34,876 nucleotides of DNA, taken from an uncultured Methanobrevibacter sp. GTDB taxonomy: Archaea > Methanobacteriota > Methanobacteria > Methanobacteriales > Methanobacteriaceae. Positions 17,601-26,041 of the stretch are shown piece after piece. The stretch lies in assembly GCF_937898925.1 (NCBI RefSeq), contig NZ_CALDKF010000035.1, positions 1-34,876 of the forward strand, written 5' to 3'. The notes under the pieces are model-generated. The model saw only the letters and a list, made by a program, of their open reading frames with translations. It was not told where the DNA came from and ran no database searches. The number at the start of each line of letters is the position of its first letter. The stretch's first letter is position 1. The translations under genes were made by a program, and so were the position numbers.

Positions 17601-18895
17601 ATATACTCCTGATAATTAACTACATCGATTGCGGAACTTTCACTTCCAAATTCGTTATCCACACTAGCTTGAACCGGTTTTGTAGAATCCGCATCAATAA
17701 TTATGGTATTTCCAGCAAGCTCAACATCTGAAGTTTTTAAACCAACACCAATAGCACCAGTACCAGATTTAATATTAATAGTATTTCCTGTAATTATGAA
17801 ATTTCTAATTAAATCTTCATATTCTATCATGTCCATATTTGATAAACTGATTACAGTAAGACCATAAACCATATCGTTAGAATTTAATTCAAAGGTATTG
17901 CCTTCAATTGAAATATTATATGCAGAATTTAAAGGATCTGACATGTCTGTCCAAGGATAAGAGTCAGCTATTTGCATACCATAGTTTACAGTAGTGCCAA
18001 CTGTTTTAACATTAATATTATTGTCTTTAACTACAGAATTTGTTATAGTGTCTAAATAAATACCTTCAGCCATACTACTAGAATCTGAACAAGTGATAGT
18101 TATGTTGTTACCTATGATTTCAAAATTATCAGGGTTTGAAATTCCACGATCACCCCATCCTCCAGATTCATCATGGTTATAAAGCATTATATCAATACCA
18201 TAATTGTTGGTTGCAGCACTATCAACATTAATAATGTTGTTGGCAATTTTTACACCATAAACATAACCATAACTAGCAATAGGCATTGCATTATTGATAT
18301 TAGAATAAGTTAAATCAAATTTATTGTTATTTATTTCCACAATACTGGTTCCTTCTTCAAGGACAATACCATTTTTATCGGTGTTGGTGAAAGTTAAACC
18401 TGAAATAACAATAGAACCAGGGTAATCAGTTTTATCACCTATAGTGATAGTACCATTATTAATAAATCCTGCACCTTCTTTAGCAATTATATTAATATGA
18501 GAACCACTAATTATTTTAATGTCCTTATTATTCAAGGTACCAATATTTAAGGAATAATCCCCACTTAAAGTCTCTTTAGCAGTACCATTTTCGTAGAAAT
18601 AGGTAGAATAACTATCATCATCAATATCATAGCTAACTGCCTCTTCAGCTAAAACAGCATTGCTTTCCTCATTTACAATATCATCTACAGTATCTGAAGC
18701 ACTAATAACTTCAGGTTCTGCAGTACTTAAATCTTCTGCGACATCCGCAGGTTCAACTGATTCTTGTACCACGCCAACATCCTCATCTATAGCGAGAGCA
18801 TCAGAATCATCTACAGATTCCGCACTTACAGCCCCAATAGCCAATATTGAAATCAATAAAATAGCTAAAATGACTGTGAATTTATTAAGCTTCAT
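14639..18895 (-). CDS. Adhesin-like protein with three repeated beta-helix units and Ig-like C-terminus
   Basis: A secreted protein of 1418 residues. The start is the ATG at 18895, with GTGAGG upstream; a signal peptide (MKLNKFTVILAILL, VSAES cleavage region) begins there. A strongly acidic linker runs to about residue 85. Three units of about 330-390 residues follow, each opened by a [IF]DDD-x-Y-[SA]-TYF cap near residues 85, 475 and 805. Units 2 and 3 are clearly homologous along their length (both have TIKE, TNKK, ITMTG and YGID marks in the same order), so internal duplication is likely. Residues about 1135-1418 are three Ig-like repeats, more basic toward the end and finishing KTGKIRIK. 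A likely role is binding to surfaces or partner cells, held by the cationic repeats. This is inference from architecture. Confidence 0.88.
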   Translation of the reverse strand: MKLNKFTVILAILLISILAIGAVSAESVDDSDALAIDEDVGVVQESVEPADVAEDLSTAEPEVISASDTVDDIVNEESNAVLAEEAVSYDIDDDSYSTYFYENGTAKETLSGDYSLNIGTLNNKDIKIISGSHINIIAKEGAGFINNGTITIGDKTDYPGSIVISGLTFTNTDKNGIVLEEGTSIVEINNNKFDLTYSNINNAMPIASYGYVYGVKIANNIINVDSAATNNYGIDIMLYNHDESGGWGDRGISNPDNFEIIGNNITITCSDSSSMAEGIYLDTITNSVVKDNNINVKTVGTTVNYGMQIADSYPWTDMSDPLNSAYNISIEGNTFELNSNDMVYGLTVISLSNMDMIEYEDLIRNFIITGNTINIKSGTGAIGVGLKTSDVELAGNTIIIDADSTKPVQASVDNEFGSESSAIDVVNYQEYIGIYYNITVVENIISANVESIKVLQDESGNQPLVIEDNIIADFIIDDDNYATYFNEDGTIKEDSGIKENSTIIIGELTNKKLVIDVPVKIGGMPGNNALVNTTLALVDGADGTIVSSMNFIYEDDGSATFAIISVNDGVSDLKIVNNNITTVSAPGWNYNMAISIYGSEEGSKNITIAGNYITMTGESSGLYGIDAQDYDASWKKGKATDGLNIYANYISLSGPGMVEPIYVAGCSNVKIEGNHIDSISTGTFKGNDAYGIGASGNTNFTASGNIINVTAQMMAFGISSAKATNALMEYNTITAVGTGAIGIGFVDNKGVTVSDNTINITGGDCYSIESWDALKTGNGAILNKTGNENVNIGTNTITENLPLTIDDDNYATYFNDDGTIKEGAGISNDDVIFLDKLTNKKIVIDIPLTVRGASGNELINTTIDIVTGADGTVVSNLNIDFEDATGDSIGVIGLFDASDITIKDNTISVKSIEGPSGDYGPSNSAMAIAVYAAPEVAAKNIVIDGNTITMTGAAPYTYGIDVYNYYNGWTKGQAANNVKITNNALTLSGSGVQEAIYVTMSENVTIEKNTATVTSEKEAYGIGTATVSNAEFKENTLSAYAGTVAYGITSTNGGKNLNIFNNTIYAEGTGAVGLGLVGDENINIESNGIEINGGDYTKAASSDYRVGAANAGILEKDNSGVTISNNDVTETSAVRLDTTIEASDITVTAAPSGNGNLEITLKTVSGMVLANQNIKVVFDNQVLELTTDAKGVAVLPFALNKAGTYNVDIFYLGDDNYRGADATAKVTINKIKTALTASGKTFLATATTKKLTATLKDANGNALAKKTVTFTVNGKTYKATTNAKGVATVKLALKAAKTYTVSIKFAGDSVYAASTKSVKVKLNKEKTKITAPKKTFKRTAKTKKVVITLKNSKGKAIAKKKVTLIVNKKKYTVKTNKKGKATFKVKLTKKGTFKYTAKFAGDTQYKAVTKKTGKIRIK

Positions 18896-19237
18896 ATTTA
18901 AAACCTCACATAAATTCATATCATATAAAAATCATTTTCTAAAAATTTTTTACAAAATTAACCTAATATACTTGAAAAAATTTTTATAATAATATATATT
19001 ATTATAATTATTAAAAAGGTTTTCTATTATAATTTAAAATATATAAATTAAAATTGAATAATATCTTAAAAAGAGTTTGAAATATTGAATAGTTTAAAAA
19101 AAATAAATTAAAAATAAAAAGGATATGGGAACAAATTGCAAATAAGTTAAACTAAAGCAATAGAAAAAGGAGAATTTGATTAAATAAGAGGATGATTTGT
19201 CTTTAGAGAGATAAAAATTTAATAAACTAAAAAAGGA
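18896..19237. other. AT-rich gap between two adhesin genes
   Basis: These 342 bases hold no gene. T-runs on the minus strand at 19094-19120 can end the upstream adhesin transcript. An all-A/T perfect palindrome of 24 bases at 18984-19007 lies 89-112 bases upstream of the next adhesin ATG and includes TATA-like sequence. A lone TTAGGTTAA (18958-18966, minus strand) resembles half of the boxes upstream of frhA but is short enough to be chance. Confidence 0.45.
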
Positions 19238-22200
19238 CTATCTAATTCTAAGTTTAGCTTTCTTGAGCGCCTTAAGATAAGTCTTATCACCTGCAAAATT
19301 GACTGTAAATTTATATGTTTTCCTTTTAGATATTTTTACCTTTACAGTAGCAACTCCCCTTTTATTTGTTTTTGCAATATATTTCTTTTTATTTACAGTG
19401 AAAATAAGCTTCTTGCCTTTAATGGCCTTTCCGCTTTTTGTCTTTAATGTTGCAGTTAACTTTTTAATCTTTTTAGATTTTTTATATGATCTGTTTTTAA
19501 CTAAAATCTTTGTCTTGATCTTTTTAATATAAACCTTGAAAGACTTGCTGATTGGACTATAAACATTGTCTCCAGCATACTTTACTGTAACCCTATATGT
19601 TTTAGCAGTGCTTATTTTAACTTTTAGAGATGCCACTCCTTTTGAATTGGTATATGCATTATAAGTTTTTCCGTTTAGAATAAAACTAATCTTTTTGTTT
19701 TTGATTGGCTTGCCGTTCATATCTTTAAATGTAGCCTTTAAGTATTTGTTTGCAGTTATCCAATAAGATTTGTTTGGTGCAGTTAATTTTGCTTTTTGCT
19801 TATTAACAGTCAACTTAGCACTAGAAAATGAAGCGCAATAATCATTATCGCCATGGAAACTCATTTGGAGATTATAAATCCCATAACCGCTAATACTTAC
19901 TGAAAGCTTTACTATACCATTAGAATCACTGATAAAATCATAAATAGCATTATTATAAGATATATGAATTAATTTACCCAACAATAGCTTATTGTTTGCA
20001 TCCAATAACTTTAGTTCAAAGTATCTTAGAGTATTTTCATAATTATCCTTATCCAAAGCAGTGCAAACGAGATTATTGGAAACAATGACTGTCTTAATGC
20101 CATTATTGAAATTGATCTCATTGGAACTGGAATCATCAAAGAGGTAATGCCTGATTTGATTCATATCATCAATCAAATTATTGTCTTCAATAATAATATT
20201 GTTCAAAGGTTTCATCAATGGTCTTTCTGCAATTGATTTGACTAAACTGACTGATTCACCATCTACATCATTGCTGTTCCTTAAGAAATTGTTATATTTA
20301 ATATTGATAATCGGATAATCAAGTTCTATTGGATTAGTTGAATTCTTCAATAAGGATAAAACAAATAAATCATCATTATCCAATATTACAGTCATATTAA
20401 GCAAATTAACTGTAGATTGGCCAGATACATTAAATAAAGGATTAGTTGATTGGACCAAATCTTTTGAAACAATATTATCCAATAAAAATCCTCCAATCAA
20501 ATTAATGGATTTGCTGACAATTATAGAATCTTTTAAAATATAAATATTGTTTCCTAAATAAACTGTATCTCCGCTAAATGAACTATCAATAATATTTTGA
20601 ATATCCTTTGAAGGATTATTGGAATGAACAACACTTGTCAAAGCATCGTTTTCATACAGCTGATTATTCTTAATAGTGGACTTTTGAGTGTTTTTAGCGA
20701 AAATAGCTGCATCCATATTTGAAAAATTCTCATAGACATAATTTTTAACATCAAATTCTGCAGAAGAATCAGTCGAAATGATATAATCAATAAATCTTTG
20801 ATAATTAAACCCATTTGCACTAATAAAATTATTCTTTAAACTATAACTATTTATCTTATCAAGATAAATGCCAAATGCACTATTTGCAGTTGAAGAAATG
20901 TTATTGTTTAAAATATTTAAACCATTTGAATTCTTCACATTGATTCCATAGGACAGCCCATCTTCACGGTTATTATAAATAGAAATGTTATTATTTGAAA
21001 TATCTAATCCATTTGTAATGTCCTCATAATTGTATAATTCCTCATTCATTACATTGATAGCTGCAATGGACACCAAATCTGCATTTAAGTTAAAGACATT
21101 ATTTAGCAATTTAATATTGTTGGCACTGTAATCACTGCCAATTAGTTTAATAGCATTTAATGGAACATTTCCACCAATTCCACTAACATTAAAGTGATTA
21201 TTCCTAATTGTTAAATCGGACACACCATCCTTAATTATAATGAAAGAAAATTCCTTATTCAAATCATTTTCTAATTTGAATCTTAAATTGCTAATATTGG
21301 TACTAGATGCGCTATCCTCTAAAATAATTGTGCAATTATCTAATATAGATGCCTGGAAGGCACTGATAACTAATGGAATGTCTATTCGAATAAGTTTGTT
21401 AGTTAAATTGGCTATTTTTAAATTATCGCCAATACCTATTTCACAGTCGTCAGAGAATGTCCCATCTGGATTGAAGAACTCAACATAATTTTCATTATTA
21501 AGGATATATATGGTATATTTTACAATGGAATCATGAAGGGACAGAATTTCCAAATCAGAGAGGGTATTGATTATATTTTCTCCAAATAGAATATAACTTC
21601 CATTGTCATTTAAAATAGCTGGACAGTTCCCATTTATTGTGATTATATTATCTTCAATAATTAGTTTTGAACTATTTAAAGTCAAAGCATAATCTGGAGA
21701 ATTGATTTTAATTGAATTGTTTAAGAAACTGATATTTTGAGCATCATTGAATTTAAATGCTCCTTTTTGATTATTGGTGATTTTTAGATTCTCAACTTTA
21801 ATGTTGCTTGAATTGATTATGAATTGGACATCAATGATATTTGAGCTTTGACCAATCAATGAAATATTCTCATTTATACTGATTTGAGGAACATTTAAAT
21901 TGGAGAACTCCCCTTTAAAGATAATATTATTTATCTTTATATCCTTTAAGTTTCCATATGAATCAAATATATTGAAAAATGTGCTGTTTACAACCATAAG
22001 GCTATTGTTGAATAGAGTGATATTTGCCTTTGATTCCACATCTTTATAATCAATAAATGCCTTATTGATTTCTAATAGAACATTATTGGAAATAGTGATA
22101 TTGTCAGGATTTTTGGAATTGGTCTGTTTTTTAATCAAAATAGCTGTACCATTTTCTGTTGCAATAATATTGCTATCCAAACTTGTATTGACTAAAGTAC

Positions 22201-23491
22201 CTTTAAGAAAGATCCCATTACCAGAAATGAGGGAGATGCTATTATTATATACTAGAGAATTTGAGGCTGTAAAACCTAATTCAATACCATGTTCACCTTG
22301 AATGTTATAAATCTGATTTCCTTCAACAGTATTGTTCACTGCAACATAAATTGCAGCCCCTGTTATTTTACAGTCATGAATCGTATTGTTTATGATTATG
22401 TTGTCATAGGATGCATGAATACCATACTCTCCACCATCTGTTCCATTGTTTCCTTCATAATAGCTTCCAGCCAAAGCATAAATATTATTTCCTATAATCT
22501 GATTGAAGCTACCTTCTGAATCCACCCCTCTAAACATAAGATAAATCGTATTGTTTATAGCTGTATTGTAATCCCCCATAATATGAACGCCATAGGCCCA
22601 TGCTGAAGGATTAGGCAACCCTGTCTGTTCACTGACTGCAGATGAATTGATAGTGTTATTATAGATATTATTGTAATTGGATTTCTCAAATCCATAAGTT
22701 GTTAGGTAAATACCATTTGAATCCTTGACAGTTACAAAATTAGAATAGATGTTATTGTAATGGGATTCTCCTAGCAAAATCCCTGCACGTTTCCAGGAAG
22801 CATTCATATAGCCTGTAAATGTGGTTTCAAAAACATTATCATGTATATTGCAGTAGGTGGAACCTACCAAAAGAGTTGGATTACTGTTTGCACCTGTAGA
22901 ATAAGCAGTGCAGTTAAAAACGTTTATATGGCTTGAACGAACTATATAAACAGATGGATGCTTTTCAATATTTACAGTAAACTTCAAATTGGAAACATTT
23001 GAGTATATAGAAGAGTTTATATCCAAATATTGAACTACACAATTGGTAAGATAAGCATCGGTTGCACTACTTGTAATTGAACATGGAATTGTAAATGTAA
23101 AATTTCGTTTATTGAATTTACCGGATAAATCAATACTATCTCCAGACTTTACGATGTTTGTATTAACATATCCATTATTATTAAAATATTTTGTATAATT
23201 GGTAGGGCTTACCTTATGTATAGTTCCACTAGATGCAGATAAAACATTTTCAATATTTTTATTATCCTCTCCAATCAATCCAACATTTTCATTAGAAATA
23301 TTATTTTCATTTTCTTCATCAGATATTTGGGTAGAATCCGAAATAGCAGAAACTTCATCAATAGAAATCTCTTGAGAATTGCTTTCGCTGATTTGAATAT
23401 TATCACAATCTAAATCTGAAGCATTCACACAGGAAATGCTTAAAATAATCAAAATAATTGACAATATGCAAAATTTACTTAATTTTTTCAT
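19238..23491 (-). CDS. Adhesin-like protein with three beta-helix blocks and Ig-like C-terminus
   Basis: A secreted protein of 1417 residues. The ATG at 23491 is chosen because GGTGG lies upstream and the signal peptide (MKKLSKFCILSIILI, VNASD) begins there. An acidic linker follows to about residue 90. Cap modules lie at about residue 92 (NYTKYFNNNGY) and 667 (NYVEFFNPDGT). A third block near residue 957 begins with a different opener, IQNIIDSSFSGDTVYLGNN followed by SKSINLIGG, a motif also common in archaeal adhesins. Residues about 1160-1417 are three Ig-like repeats. The last is very rich in Lys and ends KKAKLRIR. Compared with the adhesin at 14639, the middle is richer in Ile, Asn and Ser. 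The role is probably cell-surface attachment, by inference. It is the first adhesin gene after the frh operon on this strand. Confidence 0.88.
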   Translation of the reverse strand: MKKLSKFCILSIILIILSISCVNASDLDCDNIQISESNSQEISIDEVSAISDSTQISDEENENNISNENVGLIGEDNKNIENVLSASSGTIHKVSPTNYTKYFNNNGYVNTNIVKSGDSIDLSGKFNKRNFTFTIPCSITSSATDAYLTNCVVQYLDINSSIYSNVSNLKFTVNIEKHPSVYIVRSSHINVFNCTAYSTGANSNPTLLVGSTYCNIHDNVFETTFTGYMNASWKRAGILLGESHYNNIYSNFVTVKDSNGIYLTTYGFEKSNYNNIYNNTINSSAVSEQTGLPNPSAWAYGVHIMGDYNTAINNTIYLMFRGVDSEGSFNQIIGNNIYALAGSYYEGNNGTDGGEYGIHASYDNIIINNTIHDCKITGAAIYVAVNNTVEGNQIYNIQGEHGIELGFTASNSLVYNNSISLISGNGIFLKGTLVNTSLDSNIIATENGTAILIKKQTNSKNPDNITISNNVLLEINKAFIDYKDVESKANITLFNNSLMVVNSTFFNIFDSYGNLKDIKINNIIFKGEFSNLNVPQISINENISLIGQSSNIIDVQFIINSSNIKVENLKITNNQKGAFKFNDAQNISFLNNSIKINSPDYALTLNSSKLIIEDNIITINGNCPAILNDNGSYILFGENIINTLSDLEILSLHDSIVKYTIYILNNENYVEFFNPDGTFSDDCEIGIGDNLKIANLTNKLIRIDIPLVISAFQASILDNCTIILEDSASSTNISNLRFKLENDLNKEFSFIIIKDGVSDLTIRNNHFNVSGIGGNVPLNAIKLIGSDYSANNIKLLNNVFNLNADLVSIAAINVMNEELYNYEDITNGLDISNNNISIYNNREDGLSYGINVKNSNGLNILNNNISSTANSAFGIYLDKINSYSLKNNFISANGFNYQRFIDYIISTDSSAEFDVKNYVYENFSNMDAAIFAKNTQKSTIKNNQLYENDALTSVVHSNNPSKDIQNIIDSSFSGDTVYLGNNIYILKDSIIVSKSINLIGGFLLDNIVSKDLVQSTNPLFNVSGQSTVNLLNMTVILDNDDLFVLSLLKNSTNPIELDYPIINIKYNNFLRNSNDVDGESVSLVKSIAERPLMKPLNNIIIEDNNLIDDMNQIRHYLFDDSSSNEINFNNGIKTVIVSNNLVCTALDKDNYENTLRYFELKLLDANNKLLLGKLIHISYNNAIYDFISDSNGIVKLSVSISGYGIYNLQMSFHGDNDYCASFSSAKLTVNKQKAKLTAPNKSYWITANKYLKATFKDMNGKPIKNKKISFILNGKTYNAYTNSKGVASLKVKISTAKTYRVTVKYAGDNVYSPISKSFKVYIKKIKTKILVKNRSYKKSKKIKKLTATLKTKSGKAIKGKKLIFTVNKKKYIAKTNKRGVATVKVKISKRKTYKFTVNFAGDKTYLKALKKAKLRIR

Positions 23492-23690
23492 AATTCCACC
23501 AAAATATCTTAAATCAAATTTAGATTTTAACAAATAAAATTTATAATATATATTAAATTTTTTATTTTATTATATATTAATCATTTGATAAAATTCTAAA
23601 AAAAGATAATTTTTGTTCAAGTTTAAAAAATAGTAAAAAATTATATGGAATTAATTAGTTAATAAACATACGAACATTTAAAAATAGCCT

Positions 23691-23720
23691 AAAAAAAGTA
23701 AAAAGAAAAAAGAAAAGAAA
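23691..23720 (-). terminator. Poly-T terminator of the frh operon
   Basis: Just after the frhB stop codon, the minus strand reads as T-runs of four to seven separated by single C or A, ending TTTTTTTAGG. No hairpin is seen. This is the standard archaeal oligo-T stop. Confidence 0.65.
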
Positions 23721-23724
23721 GAGT

Positions 23725-24570
23725 TTAGAAAGGACTTGGAAGTCCCATGTTGACTCTTCTTTCGATTTCTTTTCTACCTTTGTCCTTTTTACCGTTAGCT
23801 AATTTTTCGAGTAATTCTAAACCAGGTTTTACATCATCCATTGGTTTGGTTTCGATTACTCCAGCTTCAACAGCTGCGGTAAAGATGTCTGCTCCGTTGT
23901 CAGTTCTGGTAAATACAGTGGACCAGCCATCTGGGGAACCTACAGATCCAGTAGATACATCAGCTAATTCTGCAACATAGTCGAGACAGATGTTACATCC
24001 AGCTTGTTCGTATCCATGGGTTTCTTTTAATGCAAGTCCAGATTCTTTTTCAGGATCGGTAATCCAGAATTTTCCTTTACCAATGTCCATTTTGTTAACA
24101 TTTTCTAAGGAAGAGTTCATTTTACCTTCTACGAAGGTTTTTAAGGAATCTCTTGGGAAGTTTTCCATACAGAAAATACCAATGATTAATGCTAGTTTAT
24201 CTGCTACAAATCTGGTAGCAAATGGGTAGGATTGCATTTTTCTGAGTCCCATAATTTGACAAGGAGTTCCTACAGTTCCGATTTTTTCAAGACCGTATTG
24301 TCTTACAGCTTCTTTGAGTCTGATTGCGTTTGGAGAGAAGGTGTATTTGGTACCTGCTGCTGCAATGATTTCTTCTGGAGTCATTGCAATAGTTGGTTCA
24401 GGTTTCCATGCGTCTTCAGTATCTCCAGCAACAATAGCTCCTTCAATGATGTTTTCTTCTAAAGCGTAACATAATAATGCGCTTACGATTCCACCATCTT
24501 GTGCGACTTTTTGGATTGCTTTGTCAGTAGCTCTTGCAGATACTACTTCTTTATATGTACCGAATGCCAT
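23725..24570 (-). CDS. frhB: Coenzyme F420-reducing hydrogenase, beta subunit FrhB
   Basis: This subunit carries FAD and one [4Fe-4S] cluster, and passes electrons from the hydrogenase core to coenzyme F420. Its 281 residues equal the Methanothermobacter length as I recall it. Visible marks are TDKAIQKVAQDGGIVSALL at the N-terminus, AAGTKYTFSPN near residue 72, GTVGTPCQIMGLRKM near residue 100, IGIFCMENF near 136, and GCNICLDYVAELADVSTGSVG near 192. These include the cysteines of the FrhB/FdhB family. It is the last gene of the operon, 11 bases after frhG, with GGAGGAAG as ribosome binding site. Other FrhB homologues act with formate dehydrogenase or F420H2 oxidases; the operon context settles this one. 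Confidence 0.96.
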   Translation of the reverse strand: MAFGTYKEVVSARATDKAIQKVAQDGGIVSALLCYALEENIIEGAIVAGDTEDAWKPEPTIAMTPEEIIAAAGTKYTFSPNAIRLKEAVRQYGLEKIGTVGTPCQIMGLRKMQSYPFATRFVADKLALIIGIFCMENFPRDSLKTFVEGKMNSSLENVNKMDIGKGKFWITDPEKESGLALKETHGYEQAGCNICLDYVAELADVSTGSVGSPDGWSTVFTRTDNGADIFTAAVEAGVIETKPMDDVKPGLELLEKLANGKKDKGRKEIERRVNMGLPSPF

Positions 24571-24581
24571 TTTACTTCCTC

Positions 24582-25526
24582 CTATAATCCTAAGTCCTTT
24601 TTAATTTGTTCAGCAGGGAACCAGGTTCTTGGACAGTGAGTAGTACATGCACCACATTTAATACATCTGTTTTTGTTGTGGGATGGTCTACCTTCTACCA
24701 TTTCAAGAGCTCTGGTTGGACATGCTAATACACAAGTTCCACAACCAGTACATAATGCTTTGCTTACAACGTTGGTTTGTAAGTCACAACCACATGCTAA
24801 GTTGCATGCTGCCATGTCTAACATAGGTTGTAAGTAATCCATGTCACCGTTAATTAATGCAACAACTACTTTTGCAATAATTTCAGGGGATGCTGGGCAT
24901 CCTGGAATAGCACAATCTACTTTAATTAAGTCAGAAATTGGTACAAATGATTCATGTTTTGGTTGAGCTAATTGTCCACCACGTGCATAACGGGTGAAAC
25001 AACCAGTCATAGCACAAGATCCAAATGCACAAACTAATCCTGATTTTTCTCTTACTTCCATAAGTTCTTTTACACTGTGTTCATCTTGTAAACAGACAGA
25101 CCCTTCGACTAATGCTAAATCCATTTCAGGCATTTCCCATAAATCTACTAAAGTTGTTCCGTAAACAATGTCCACCATATCAGTGAGTAAGGTTGAGAGA
25201 ATGTCATAGTTTTCAGTTAATGACATACCGTCTCCAGTACAACCACTCATGTGAATATATCCTATTTTTGGTTTGTCAGCCACTTTTTCAACCTCCTGTG
25301 TTGAAGATTCTTTACTTATTTGCTCAGATGATTCTGCTTGTTTTTTAGCCTCTTCTTCAGCTGCAGCATCAGCTGCTTTCTTCGCCTCTTCAGCAGGCTT
25401 TGATTGAGCTTCTACTTCGCTTTTAATTTCTTGTTTTAATTTAGCTTTTGCTTCATCATCTTCTGCATCCGGTTTAGCTTCAAGGCCTAAAAATTTTCTT
25501 AATTTGTTTTTTAATCCATCAAGCAT
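24582..25526 (-). CDS. frhG: Coenzyme F420-reducing hydrogenase, gamma (small) subunit FrhG, with N-terminal extension
   Basis: The electron-transfer subunit, expected to hold three [4Fe-4S] clusters between the Ni-Fe site of FrhA and the flavin of FrhB. The core begins at PKIGYIHMSGCTGDGMS (residue 86) and has the proximal-cluster cysteines in GCTGDG, EGSVC, GSCAMTGC and IPGCPASPE. Two ferredoxin motifs follow near the C-terminus (CTGCGTCVLACP and CIKCGACTTHCP). The protein is 314 residues, about 40 more than the usual length of about 275. The extra length lies in residues 1-85, a charged Ala/Glu/Lys/Gln stretch without cysteines that should be helical or disordered. The first 14 residues (LKNKLRKFLG) look amphipathic. 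It lies 12 bases after frhD. Confidence 0.95.
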   Translation of the reverse strand: MLDGLKNKLRKFLGLEAKPDAEDDEAKAKLKQEIKSEVEAQSKPAEEAKKAADAAAEEEAKKQAESSEQISKESSTQEVEKVADKPKIGYIHMSGCTGDGMSLTENYDILSTLLTDMVDIVYGTTLVDLWEMPEMDLALVEGSVCLQDEHSVKELMEVREKSGLVCAFGSCAMTGCFTRYARGGQLAQPKHESFVPISDLIKVDCAIPGCPASPEIIAKVVVALINGDMDYLQPMLDMAACNLACGCDLQTNVVSKALCTGCGTCVLACPTRALEMVEGRPSHNKNRCIKCGACTTHCPRTWFPAEQIKKDLGL

Positions 25527-25538
25527 TGCTAAACCCCT

Positions 25539-26012
25539 TTAAAGTTCATTTAATATCATTTCAATAGCTTTTGGAATAGCCGCCTCCACTGGCTCTGTTA
25601 AGCCCATATCAACATCTGGTGCAGTGATTTCTGCCGGTTTACATCCTACAATGACTACCTCAATGCCCATATCCACTAAATCGTGAAGTGGTTCTTCTAC
25701 AGGCCAAGTATGAGCGTTCTCATATTTGCCTTTAGGCATGTCATAAGGTGAAAAAATCTTAAGGGTTCCTGGTTCAGCATTCCATTCAACCACGTCAACT
25801 ACAATAACTTTTTTCCAATTATCATCAGGCATGGAAAAAATGAAATGAGTCGCCCCGGTTCCTGCATCAATGAACTGAGTGTCTTGCGGCATTTCAATAT
25901 CATTTTCTTTAAAATAATCTTCTAAAGCATGAATAACCATTGGACCGAAACCGTCATCTTTAAACAATACGTTTCCACATCCAACAACTAATCTTCCTGC
26001 ATCATAAGGCAT
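25539..26012 (-). CDS. frhD: Hydrogenase maturation protease FrhD
   Basis: An endopeptidase of the HyaD/HycI family that removes the C-terminal tail of the large subunit after nickel is inserted. Its 157 residues fit. The N-terminus has the family signature VGCGNVLFKDDGFGPMVI, whose Asp and the nearby helix form the nickel-sensing site. IDAGTGATHFIF and VVIVGCKPAEI follow in order. The expected substrate is FrhA, encoded 29 bases upstream, whose tail after DPCLSCATH would be cut. AGAGGAA lies before the ATG. Confidence 0.94.
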   Translation of the reverse strand: MPYDAGRLVVGCGNVLFKDDGFGPMVIHALEDYFKENDIEMPQDTQFIDAGTGATHFIFSMPDDNWKKVIVVDVVEWNAEPGTLKIFSPYDMPKGKYENAHTWPVEEPLHDLVDMGIEVVIVGCKPAEITAPDVDMGLTEPVEAAIPKAIEMILNEL

Positions 26013-26041
26013 GATATTCCTCTCTATTAAAATCTATAAAA

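Noticed and set aside
18984..19007. 24-base perfect palindrome as an operator
   Set aside because: It is made only of A and T, where long palindromes arise readily; it more likely just contains the TATA element.
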